In this document: piece after piece, positions 1-6,563 of the stretch
How the letters are laid out: every line of letters starts with the position of its first letter
Numbering within the stretch: the first letter of the stretch is position 1
Source: Clostridium sp. CAG:465
Lineage (GTDB): Bacteria; Bacillota; Clostridia; TANB77; CAG-465
Direction of reading: 5' to 3'
Length of the DNA: 10,474 nt
Assembly: GCA_000433755.1 (NCBI GenBank)
Contig: FR891260.1
Location: 3,722 to 14,195, forward strand
Notes under the pieces: generated by a model
Database searches by the model: none
Told to the model about the DNA's origin: nothing
What the model saw: only the letters and a program-made list of their open reading frames with translations
Made by a program: the position numbers and the translations under genes

Positions 1-89
1 CGTGTACATATCATATTCAAACAACCTTTTGATTATTTTTTTACACAATTTTTATTCAAAATATCGTTTTTTTAATTTGGGTAAAAATC

Positions 90-116
90 AAAAAGTCTTA
101 TTTTTCAAGGCTTTTT
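90..116 (-). terminator. Possible intrinsic terminator of the rlmD unit
   Basis: Read on the minus strand, AAAAAG (116-111) pairs with CTTTTT (95-90). After one A/C mismatch, CTTG (109-106) pairs with TAAG (100-97, one G-U), around an AAAAA loop. The stem is followed by GATTTTT. The hairpin overlaps the stop codon of rlmD. It is AU-rich and therefore weak, but it is the only candidate after this two-gene unit. The remaining bases 1-89 show nothing else I can name. Confidence 0.35.
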
Positions 117-1471
117 CGATATAGTACTGAAACACATTCAATATGACTCGTATGTGGAAACATATCCACTGGAGTAATGCTATAAACCGTATATTTTTCT
201 TCAAGTAATTTCAAATCTCTAGCAAGCGTTGCAGGATTGCAACTTACATATCCGATTTTTTTAGGATTAAAATCTAAAATATAATCTATACTTTTTTTAT
301 CAAGACCTCTTCTAGGTGGATCAACTACAATAACATCAGGCTTTATTTTTCTATCTTTAAACTCAATTATCTTATCTTCAACACTTCCTGCTATATACTC
401 TGCATTTGATACACCGTTTTCCTTTATATTTAAATTTGCCATATCTACCGCAGTTTTTTCTATCTCTATCCCATACACTTTTTTAACATTCTTACTTAAA
501 AATATTCCAATAGAGCCAACTCCACTATATAAATCAAAAAGAACATCGTTATCTTTTAGTTTCAATCCTTCTTTTAAAGTTGAGTATAGCACCTCTGCTT
601 GTTGTGTGTTTACCTGAAAAAATGACTTTGGAGATATGAAGTATTTGAAATCACCAATATAATCTGTTATATACTTTTCCATACCATATACTTGTTTTAC
701 TTCTTTTCCAAGTATTTCATTTGTATTACTTAAATTTAAGTTTAAAAATATATTTTTTATATTATCATTTTTCTCGACTAGATTATTTACAACACTTCTC
801 ATTCTAAAATCTGATAATAAATTTTTGTTATTTACAACTATTACTATCATAATCTCACCTGTATGATAGCCTCTACGTATTAATATATGCCTTATATCTC
901 CTGATTTAGTTTCATCATTATATCCTTTAAATCCTGCTTTTACAAGTTCATCTAATACATTTTTTGCTAGCATATCTATTACTCTATTTTGAATATAGCA
1001 ACAATTATTCTCAACTATATCATGGCTATTTTTTCTGTAAAAACCAATAACAGTTTTTCCATCTACACATCTTACAGGATATTGTACTTTGTTTCTATAG
1101 TAATAGGGCATACCCATTCCAATTACATTATCTATTTTTAAATACTCTACTTTTTGTTTATCAAGTAAATTTTTAACCATTTGTTTTTTTAAGTGAAGCT
1201 GCATATCATAAGATATATTCTGAGCCATACAACCTCCACAATATTTAAAAGCACTACAAAATGGCTCTTCTCTATAGCTACTTTTTACGAGTATTTTTTC
1301 AACTTTTGCTATAGCATATGATGATGCAACCTTTATGATCTTAGCCCTGACTTTTTCAGTAGCTATAGCATCTGGTACAAATATAACTATACCATCTTGC
1401 TTTGCAATCCCTTCAAAGGCAGAGCCATTATCAATTATTTCTAAATCTACTATATCATTTTTCTTTAACAT
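98..1471 (-). CDS. rlmD: 23S rRNA (uracil-5-)-methyltransferase, RlmD/RumA (RlmCD) family
   Basis: SAM-dependent enzyme that makes 5-methyluridine in 23S rRNA. The E. coli paralogue RumA/RlmD modifies U1939, and Bacillus RlmCD modifies U747 and U1939, so the exact site here cannot be told from sequence. Of 457 residues, about 1-60 form an N-terminal TRAM RNA-binding domain. Cysteines C72, C78 and C81, with C157 or C158, fit the family [4Fe-4S] cluster. The SAM-binding segment LFDLYSGVGSIG lies at 311-322. DPPRRGL is at 384-390, the nucleophilic cysteine is C411 in SCNPATLARDL, and the likely general base is E445 in HIECV. Length is normal for the family. The ATG is preceded by GGAG with a 5-base gap, and this site overlaps the stop of the upstream membrane-protein gene, which implies cotranscription and probable translational coupling. 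Family assignment is firm; the target uridine is inferred. Confidence 0.95.
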   Translation of the reverse strand: MLKKNDIVDLEIIDNGSAFEGIAKQDGIVIFVPDAIATEKVRAKIIKVASSYAIAKVEKILVKSSYREEPFCSAFKYCGGCMAQNISYDMQLHLKKQMVKNLLDKQKVEYLKIDNVIGMGMPYYYRNKVQYPVRCVDGKTVIGFYRKNSHDIVENNCCYIQNRVIDMLAKNVLDELVKAGFKGYNDETKSGDIRHILIRRGYHTGEIMIVIVVNNKNLLSDFRMRSVVNNLVEKNDNIKNIFLNLNLSNTNEILGKEVKQVYGMEKYITDYIGDFKYFISPKSFFQVNTQQAEVLYSTLKEGLKLKDNDVLFDLYSGVGSIGIFLSKNVKKVYGIEIEKTAVDMANLNIKENGVSNAEYIAGSVEDKIIEFKDRKIKPDVIVVDPPRRGLDKKSIDYILDFNPKKIGYVSCNPATLARDLKLLEEKYTVYSITPVDMFPHTSHIECVSVLYRKSLEK

Positions 1472-2410
1472 TTATTCTCCTTGTCTTATTTTATCTAATA
1501 CTTCTTGTAATTTTTGTTGATTATTTTGTAATTCATCAAGTTTTACATTATAACTACTTTCTATATCTTTTCTTTCATATACAAGATTTGAAATTATTTT
1601 GTTTTCATTATTTTCATCAGCTAAATTTATATTTATAGTCTGTATTGCGTTATCTTTTACAAATACAATTACACTACACTGTTTTGCCCATTTAATATAT
1701 GATGTAATATCAGAGTCATCAAAATTTGCAGATATTTGTGTTAATACTTGCGATTTATTCTCACTCTTTATTTCTGAACTTACTTTTGTAATTTTATTAC
1801 CATATTCAAAATTTGAATTAGTATAGTTTTTACTTTCTGCAAAAACTCTTGTTATCATTGTATTTCCAACATATATATTATTGCTATCTACAACGCTTAT
1901 ATCAGTATTGTTATCAATTTTATTCGTATCACATGCTACATTTTCTATTGGATAAAAAAACATATATGGTGCTGTAAATATAGCAATGAATAAAGCAAGC
2001 CCTTTTTTCTGACTTTTTTTTATATTAGTATTCTTAAAAGTTATCTTGTAGTTAAAGAAGTACGAAATGACTGCTGATAAAGCAATACATATACAAATAT
2101 ATGTTACAGTAATCCATGAACTACATGGGTTATATGCAATATTTGTAAATGCTCCATCTGGATTTAGTTTTGAGGCGCCTAAAAGAATAATTCCACCTAC
2201 AAAATCAGCAACAATCCCATATATTAGCATTTTAAATATACTCCTTTTATATATTTTCTTTATATCTGCAATCTTAAAGAAAATACATGCAATTATAAGT
2301 ACTAAAGTATATACTAAAAAATTAACTGGTAAAATCATAAACCAAATCAAAGGACTGGCTACTAGTAATAACCATATTGGAAGCACTAAACTATACATTT
2401 TATTTTTCAT
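1472..2410 (-). CDS. Hypothetical five-helix membrane protein with extracytoplasmic C-terminal domain
   Basis: I do not recognise the family. The 312-residue protein has a hydrophobic hairpin at about 6-46 (two helices), then helices near 60-79, 99-120 and 136-154. Lysine-rich loops at about 47-60 and 122-137 fit the positive-inside rule and place residues 155-312 outside the membrane. That outer domain is polar and Asn/Ser-rich, with a possible helical or coiled-coil tail at 277-310. The ATG is preceded by GAGGGTG about 6-8 bases upstream, downstream of a good sigma-A promoter. The stop codon abuts the ATG of rlmD with no intergenic base, so the two are almost certainly one transcript. That neighbour is not informative about function. 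A sensor, a transporter accessory or a cell-envelope role are all possible; none is supported by a motif I can see. Confidence 0.8.
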   Translation of the reverse strand: MKNKMYSLVLPIWLLLVASPLIWFMILPVNFLVYTLVLIIACIFFKIADIKKIYKRSIFKMLIYGIVADFVGGIILLGASKLNPDGAFTNIAYNPCSSWITVTYICICIALSAVISYFFNYKITFKNTNIKKSQKKGLALFIAIFTAPYMFFYPIENVACDTNKIDNNTDISVVDSNNIYVGNTMITRVFAESKNYTNSNFEYGNKITKVSSEIKSENKSQVLTQISANFDDSDITSYIKWAKQCSVIVFVKDNAIQTININLADENNENKIISNLVYERKDIESSYNVKLDELQNNQQKLQEVLDKIRQGE

Positions 2411-2433
2411 ATCTACACCCTCTTATACAAATA

Positions 2434-2463
2434 ATTATACCATATAAAACAATTAATATTCAA
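2434..2463 (-). promoter_or_regulatory. Sigma-A promoter of the membrane protein-rlmD unit
   Basis: On the minus strand, -35 TTGAAT (2463-2458), an 18-bp spacer, and -10 TATAAT (2439-2434) preceded by TGG, which makes an extended -10 of the TGnTATAAT form. The predicted start lies near 2427, giving a leader of roughly 17 bases before the ATG at 2410. No operator-like repeat is apparent here. Confidence 0.6.
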
Positions 2464-2497
2464 GCATTTGAAAATTATTTTTTATTTTATTATTTAA

Positions 2498-2526
2498 TTT
2501 AAGTAACTAATTATAATTTTTAGAAT
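2498..2526 (+). promoter_or_regulatory. Possible promoter for the two small plus-strand genes
   Basis: A -35-like TTTAAG (2498-2503), 17 bp, then -10-like TAGAAT (2521-2526). The -10 matches 5 of 6 sigma-A consensus bases and the -35 is weak. An exact TATAAT also sits at 2512-2517 but lacks a convincing -35. A sporulation sigma factor might be expected for small Cys/Gly-rich products, but I could not fit a sigma-E, -G or -K consensus. The rest of 2464-2578 is very AT-rich with no further gene visible. Confidence 0.3.
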
Positions 2527-2536
2527 ATAGTATATT

Positions 2537-2557
2537 AAGTAAATCAAAAATTTACTT
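2537..2557 (+). repeat. Inverted repeat in the leader of the 40-codon gene
   Basis: AAGTAAAT (2537-2544) and ATTTACTT (2550-2557) are perfectly complementary around a 5-base CAAAA loop. The repeat lies between the proposed -10 element and the Shine-Dalgarno at 2565-2570. As RNA it would be an AU-rich 5' hairpin next to the ribosome-binding site; as DNA it could be an operator. There is no U-tract after it, so it is not a terminator. Confidence 0.5.
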
Positions 2558-2578
2558 GAAACAAAAGGAGTGTTATAT

Positions 2579-2701
2579 ATGTGCAACCTTAATGATAGTA
2601 AAACTCTTTTATGGATTGCAATACTTATTCTTATAGTTTATGCCTGTAGTAGAGATAATTCATCTAGACCAATGAACTTCGATACTTTCTTTAAAGTATA
2701 G
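2579..2701 (+). CDS. Small 40-residue hydrophobic protein, unknown
   Basis: A short open frame starting MCNLNDSKTLLW and ending at TAG, with AAAGGAG placed 8 bases before the ATG, which strongly supports translation. Residues about 9-22 form a single hydrophobic segment. It is followed by C23 in the context VYAC-SSRDNSS, a marginal lipobox-like sequence; if processed there, only 18 residues would remain, so a simple membrane anchor is as likely. It lies 57 bases upstream of the Cys-rich gene on the same strand with no terminator between them, and both are flanked by minus-strand genes, so the pair looks like a small independent unit. I do not recognise the family. Very small single-helix proteins of this kind in Bacillota are often sporulation-linked, but that is only an analogy here. 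Confidence 0.6.
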   Translation: MCNLNDSKTLLWIAILILIVYACSRDNSSRPMNFDTFFKV

Positions 2702-2758
2702 ATAGTTCATCACCTTTTACATAGGTGCAAGTACTTATATAAAGCGAGGTGAATTAAA

Positions 2759-2902
2759 ATGGATGAAAGATGCGGATGCGGATGTGGATGCGGATGCAAC
2801 AACAACTGTGGATGTGGATTCGGAGGCGGATTCGGTGGTGGAAACTGCTGCTGCATATGGATCGTACTTATAATCATAGTTCTTTGCTGTTGTTGCTGCT
2901 AA
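2759..2902 (+). CDS. Cys/Gly-rich 47-residue single-helix protein
   Basis: The frame starts at an ATG with the strong ribosome-binding site GAGGTGA (2746-2752) 6 bases upstream and ends at TAA 2900-2902. Of 47 residues, 15 are Cys and 12 are Gly. The order is a CGCGCGCGC run (5-13), an Asn stretch, CGCGFGGGFGGG (17-28), CCC (30-32), a hydrophobic segment IWIVLIIIVL (33-42) and a terminal run of five Cys (43-47). The Gly-rich head followed by a short hydrophobic helix resembles small YjcZ-type sporulation proteins and the high-cysteine proteins of clostridial genomes. That resemblance is from memory and only suggests a spore-coat, disulfide-crosslinked or metal-binding role. The local composition is richer in G and C than the neighbours because of the Gly and Cys codons. 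A GNRA-loop terminator follows 39 bases after the stop. Confidence 0.75.
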   Translation: MDERCGCGCGCGCNNNCGCGFGGGFGGGNCCCIWIVLIIIVLCCCCC

Positions 2903-2941
2903 TAAATAGCACATATAATAATACATAGTAATATTTACTAT

Positions 2942-2965
2942 AAAAGCTCGGGAAACCGAGCTTTT
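2942..2965. terminator. Bidirectional intrinsic terminator with GAAA loop
   Basis: AAAAGCTCGG (2942-2951) pairs perfectly with CCGAGCTTTT (2956-2965) around a GAAA tetraloop. The stem has a GC-rich core and the A/T arms supply a short U-tract in either direction. It lies 39 bases after the Cys-rich plus-strand gene and only 2 bases beyond the uvrA stop codon on the minus strand. It is therefore well placed to end both converging transcripts. Confidence 0.9.
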
Positions 2966-2967
2966 GA

Positions 2968-5802
2968 TTATAACATTTTTCTTAAAAATTCACCTGTATA
3001 ACTTTCTTCACACTTTGCAATTTGTTCCGGAGTTCCTGATGCAACTAGAGTTCCTCCATTATCTCCTCCATCTTTACCTAAATCAACAATATAGTCGGCT
3101 GACTTTATTACATCTAAATTATGCTCAATCACAACTAATGTATTATTTTGATCAGTAAGTCTTTGAAGTATTTTAATTAATTTATTTACATCATCCATAT
3201 GAAGTCCTGTCGTTGGCTCATCTAAAATGTATAAGGTTTGACCAGTTGCTCGTTTTGAAAGTTCAGTTGCAAGTTTTATTCTTTGGGCTTCTCCTCCAGA
3301 TAATGTTGTAGAAGATTGACCAAGTTTTATATATCCAAGACCAACATCCATTAAAGTTTCTAGTTTTGTCCTAATTTTAGTTACGTTTTTAAAGAATTCT
3401 AAAGCTTCTTCAACAGTCATATCAAGTACATCTGCTATACTCTTTCCTTTATATTTTACCTCTAAAGTTTCTCTACTATATCTTTTTCCTTTGCATACTT
3501 CACATGGTACATATACATCAGGTAAGAAATGCATTTCAATCTTAATAATTCCATCACCAGAACACGCTTCACATCTTCCTCCTGGTACATTAAAACTAAA
3601 TCTACCCTTTTTATATCCTCTAAGTTTAGCTTCATTTGTAAGTGAAAATAGTTCCCTTATTTGATCAAACATTCCAGTATATGTTGCAGGATTAGATCTT
3701 GGTGTTCTTCCAATTGGAGACTGATCAATATTTATTACTTTATCTATTTTATCAAGACCTAATATTTTGTCATGTTTACCGACATGATATCTACTTTTAT
3801 TTATTTTATTATTTGCCTCTTTATACAAAATATCATTTACCAAAGTAGATTTACCACTACCTGAAACTCCTGTAACGCAAGTAAAATTACCAATTGGAAT
3901 TTTTACATTTATCTTCTTTAGATTATGCTCCTTTGCGCCCTTTATTTGAATATATCCTTTATCCTGTTTACGTCTTTTTGATGGAACTTCAATTTTTAAC
4001 TTTCCACTTAAATATTTTCCAGTAATTGATTCTTCACATTTTAATATTTCTTTTGGAGTTCCTGCAAATACTACATTTCCTCCATTAATACCGGCTTTTG
4101 GTCCAATATCTACGATATAGTCAGCTTCTCTCATAGTATCTTCATCATGTTCAACTACAATTAAAGTATTTCCTAAATCTCTCATTTTCTTTAGTGAACT
4201 TAGTAATTTTTCATTATCTTTTTGGTGAAGTCCAATACTTGGCTCATCAAGTATGTAGAGCACACCTGTAAGTCCAGAACCTATTTGTGTGGCAAGCCTT
4301 ATTCTTTGGGCTTCTCCTCCAGATAATGTTCCAGCAGCTCTAGAAAGTGTTAAATATTCAAGTCCAACATCTATTAAAAAGCCAAGTCTACTATTTAATT
4401 CTTTTACAATTTGCTCAGATATAATTTTGTTTTTATTAGAAAATTTTTCATATACTTTATTTATATAACTTTTTATAGCCACAATATTCTTATTGCAAAG
4501 TTCATATATATTTAAATCTCCCACAGTTACTGATAAACTTTCCTTTTTTAGTCTTGCTCCATCACAAGCATTGCAATGACTAGATGACATGAAACCTTCG
4601 TAAAAAGCTTTCATTCCTGGAGATTTTGTTTCTGCAAATCTTCTTTGAAGAGTATTTATAACGCCCTCAAATTCTGATTCAAATTCCCTTTTCATTGTTC
4701 TACCATTATGTTTAAATTTTATTATTTCTCCATTACTACCATATAGAAGTATATTCATAAAGTCTTTTGGTAAATCCTTTAATTTAGTATCAATATCTAT
4801 ACCATAATGATTACAAAGTCCTTCTAAATACATTTTACTCATACTATCTATTACCATACCTGCTGCAGACCAACCTTGTATTGCACCATAGTCAGATAGC
4901 TTCTTTTCTTTATTTGGCATTATTTTTTCAGGATCAATTCTTAGTATTTCTCCAAGTCCAGTACATGCAGGACATGCTCCAAATGGACTATTAAACGAAA
5001 ACATACGTGGTGTTAATTCATCTAAACTTATCATACAATCTGGACATGCATAATTTTGACTAAAAAGTACTTCTCGTTTCTTAGTTAAATTTTCAATCAA
5101 TACTAAATTATTTGAGTAGTTTGAAGCAAGTTCCACTGAATCTGCAAGCCTATTTCTTATACTATCTTTTACAACTAATCTGTCAACAACTACTTCAATT
5201 GTATGCTTTTTTTGCTTATCAAGAGCAGGTGTTTCTTCAGATAAATCATAACCAATTCCATCAACCCTTACTCTTGTATATCCGTCTTTTAGTATTCTCT
5301 CAAATAATTTTATATATTCTCCCTTTTTCTCCCTTATTACAGGAGCCATAACAATTATTTTTGTACCATCCTCTAATGTTAAAATTTGATCTACAATCTC
5401 ATCTACAGTTTGTTTTTTTATTCTTTTTCCACACTTTGGACAATGTGGAACACCAACTCTTGCATATAGCAGTCTTAAATAATCATATATTTCAGTTACT
5501 GTTCCCACCGTAGAACGTGGATTTTTTGAAGTAGTTTTCTGATCAATTGAAATTGCAGGAGATAACCCTTCAATATACTCTACATCTGGTTTTTCCATAA
5601 GTCCTAAAAATTGTCTTGCATAGGAAGATAATGATTCAACATATCTTCTTTGACCTTCTGCATATATAGTATCAAAAGCAAGTGAACTTTTACCACTTCC
5701 AGAAAGGCCAGTAAATACCACTAACTTATTTCTAGGTATCTCTAAATTAACATTTTTTAAATTATTCTCTTTTGCTCCTTTTATTATTATTTTATCATTC
5801 AT
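2968..5802 (-). CDS. uvrA: UvrABC system protein A (excinuclease ABC subunit A)
   Basis: DNA-damage recognition ATPase of nucleotide excision repair. It acts as a dimer that scans DNA and loads UvrB at lesions. The 944 residues match normal UvrA length. The first ATPase half has Walker A GLSGSGKS at 32-39, signature LSGGEAQR at 493-500 and Walker B LYILDEPS at 515-522. The second has GVSGSGKST at 645-653, LSGGEAQR at 834-841 and LYILDEPT at 857-864. Cysteine pairs C253/C256 with C277/C280, and C744/C747 with C767/C770, fit the family zinc modules; CPKC at 121-124 and CNAC at 410-413 are further pairs. Nothing looks missing or broken. The ATG is preceded by AAGGAAG about 7 bases upstream. uvrB is not adjacent, although the two are often clustered in Bacillota. 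Control is likely through the palindromic promoter just upstream. Confidence 0.98.
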   Translation of the reverse strand: MNDKIIIKGAKENNLKNVNLEIPRNKLVVFTGLSGSGKSSLAFDTIYAEGQRRYVESLSSYARQFLGLMEKPDVEYIEGLSPAISIDQKTTSKNPRSTVGTVTEIYDYLRLLYARVGVPHCPKCGKRIKKQTVDEIVDQILTLEDGTKIIVMAPVIREKKGEYIKLFERILKDGYTRVRVDGIGYDLSEETPALDKQKKHTIEVVVDRLVVKDSIRNRLADSVELASNYSNNLVLIENLTKKREVLFSQNYACPDCMISLDELTPRMFSFNSPFGACPACTGLGEILRIDPEKIMPNKEKKLSDYGAIQGWSAAGMVIDSMSKMYLEGLCNHYGIDIDTKLKDLPKDFMNILLYGSNGEIIKFKHNGRTMKREFESEFEGVINTLQRRFAETKSPGMKAFYEGFMSSSHCNACDGARLKKESLSVTVGDLNIYELCNKNIVAIKSYINKVYEKFSNKNKIISEQIVKELNSRLGFLIDVGLEYLTLSRAAGTLSGGEAQRIRLATQIGSGLTGVLYILDEPSIGLHQKDNEKLLSSLKKMRDLGNTLIVVEHDEDTMREADYIVDIGPKAGINGGNVVFAGTPKEILKCEESITGKYLSGKLKIEVPSKRRKQDKGYIQIKGAKEHNLKKINVKIPIGNFTCVTGVSGSGKSTLVNDILYKEANNKINKSRYHVGKHDKILGLDKIDKVINIDQSPIGRTPRSNPATYTGMFDQIRELFSLTNEAKLRGYKKGRFSFNVPGGRCEACSGDGIIKIEMHFLPDVYVPCEVCKGKRYSRETLEVKYKGKSIADVLDMTVEEALEFFKNVTKIRTKLETLMDVGLGYIKLGQSSTTLSGGEAQRIKLATELSKRATGQTLYILDEPTTGLHMDDVNKLIKILQRLTDQNNTLVVIEHNLDVIKSADYIVDLGKDGGDNGGTLVASGTPEQIAKCEESYTGEFLRKML

Positions 5803-5830
5803 AACATTACTTCCTTATTTATATATAACA

Positions 5831-5874
5831 AAACATCTGTTATAATGTATATTATACATTATAAACAGATGTTT
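5831..5874. promoter_or_regulatory. 44-bp imperfect palindrome in the uvrA promoter, with two LexA-like elements
   Basis: Bases 5831-5851 pair with 5853-5874 over 21 base pairs, centred on 5852 with one unpaired A at 5863. The outer parts of the arms, AACATCTGTT (5832-5841) and AACAGATGTT (5864-5873), are each near-palindromic, with centres 32 bp apart, about three helical turns. Each has the form AAC-N4-GTT, the inner core of the Gram-positive LexA/DinR box GAAC-N4-GTTC, but the outer G and C are not kept. SOS control of uvrA is established in other bacteria, so LexA is the leading candidate. An ACA-N2-TGT operator for a BlaI/CopY-like repressor also fits. One element occupies the promoter spacer and the other lies just past the start site. 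Transcript read through from the upstream gene could fold the whole palindrome, with UUUUG following, so it might also end that transcript. Confidence 0.6.
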
Positions 5875-5879
5875 GTCAA
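5851..5879 (-). promoter_or_regulatory. Consensus sigma-A promoter of uvrA
   Basis: On the minus strand, TTGACA (5879-5874), exactly 17 bp, and TATAAT (5856-5851): a perfect match to both hexamers at the optimal spacing. Transcription should begin near 5844, leaving a leader of about 41 bases before the uvrA ATG at 5802. The -35 hexamer begins only a few bases after the stop codon of the preceding gene. A promoter this strong in front of a repair gene makes sense if it is normally held down by a repressor on the overlapping palindrome. Confidence 0.85.
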
Positions 5880-5882
5880 TTA

Positions 5883-6449
5883 TTAACTTGTTTTTTCTTT
5901 TACAACAAAATAACCTATTCTTAGATATTGATTACTACAATACTTAGATGTTACTTTTACATGTTCAGAGTTATCTACCATAGCAAGAATTTCAACTTCT
6001 TCAAAACAAGGCTGATAAAGCCATCCCATCTTTGAAAACCATTTACCATTTTTATTTTTTCTTGAAAAGTGAAAAATACCTTTTCTAAAATTTTTTGTAT
6101 CTTTTGGGATAAATAAAACTTGAATCAAGTACTCATTATCATTTACAATTATTTCATCATCAATTCCATATTCCCGAAATTCTATTTTCAAATTGTGCAA
6201 ATCCTCACTAACTTTTAATATAAAATTTTCTTTAGATAAGTAATCAACCTTTTCAAAAGTAGTAAACCCCGGAATATATAAATTTGTTCCTGATGGTGCC
6301 GGTTCCATAATTCCAAGAGAATATGCATAGCAATTAATATTTTCACACACATTTTTTGTTAATTCTTTTATCTCAAAATCATTATTAAATAACTCTTTTT
6401 CGTTAACAATCGATCTTTTAATCATATTAAGCCGATATTCAGTAATCAT
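5883..6449 (-). CDS. Hypothetical protein with NCYAYSLG and HFSR motifs
   Basis: A 188-residue, apparently soluble protein with no signal peptide or membrane helix. N39-C40-Y-A-Y-S-L-G46 near the start and G124-I-F-H127-F-S-R130, followed by NGKWFSKMGW (134-143), stand out. From memory, similar NCYAYAL...HFMR...GxWxxKxGW pairs recur in uncharacterised Bacillota proteins. The spacing of one Cys and one His would suit a papain/NlpC-type thiol enzyme, but no catalytic role is shown and I assign none. The ATG has the strong site GGAGGAG about 5-7 bases upstream and its own extended -10 promoter. It sits 80 bases upstream of uvrA on the same strand, but uvrA has its own promoter, so a functional link is not implied. 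Confidence 0.8.
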   Translation of the reverse strand: MITEYRLNMIKRSIVNEKELFNNDFEIKELTKNVCENINCYAYSLGIMEPAPSGTNLYIPGFTTFEKVDYLSKENFILKVSEDLHNLKIEFREYGIDDEIIVNDNEYLIQVLFIPKDTKNFRKGIFHFSRKNKNGKWFSKMGWLYQPCFEEVEILAMVDNSEHVKVTSKYCSNQYLRIGYFVVKEKTS

Positions 6450-6482
6450 ATTAACTCCTCCAAATACATAACATTTTACAGA

Positions 6483-6511
6483 ATTATATCATAATAGTTA
6501 GAAAGAGTAAA
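6483..6511 (-). promoter_or_regulatory. Extended -10 sigma-A promoter of the 188-residue gene
   Basis: On the minus strand, -35 TTTACT (6511-6506), a 17-bp spacer, and -10 TATAAT (6488-6483) preceded by TGA, giving TGnTATAAT. The -35 overlaps a small inverted repeat, GTAAA-TAG-TTTAC (6507-6519), which could be an operator half-pair or chance in AT-rich DNA. The predicted start is near 6476, about 26 bases before the ATG. The rest of 6450-6563 shows no gene and no clear terminator for the dehydrogenase gene that ends at 6564. Confidence 0.6.
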
Positions 6512-6563
6512 TAGTTTACCATAATTTTAATAATTGTAATAATAAATTTTACATAAGCTTTTA

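Noticed and set aside
1335..2447. Several plus-strand frames of 61 to 126 codons opposite rlmD and the membrane-protein gene
   Set aside because: They lie antisense to well-supported genes with good starts, overlap one another, and show only compositional hydrophobicity.
2711..2727. CACCT...AGGTG inverted repeat between the two small genes
   Set aside because: Only five base pairs with a 7-base loop and no U-tract; too weak to call a terminator or attenuator.
2716..2743. Promoter-like TTTACA, 16 bp, TATAAA before the Cys-rich gene
   Set aside because: Its predicted start would fall in the Shine-Dalgarno at 2746-2752, leaving no usable leader. Transcription from upstream of the 40-codon gene explains both genes better.
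2735..2926. Minus-strand frame of 63 codons rich in Ser, Thr and Ala opposite the Cys-rich gene
   Set aside because: Its low-complexity sequence is the complement of the repeated Cys/Gly codons. It has no convincing ribosome-binding site and the plus-strand frame has a strong one.
5842..5862. PerR/Fur-like box in the core of the uvrA palindrome
   Set aside because: The TATAAT-type halves are separated too widely for the TTATAAT-N-ATTATAA form, and much of the match is simply the -10 element and its mirror.
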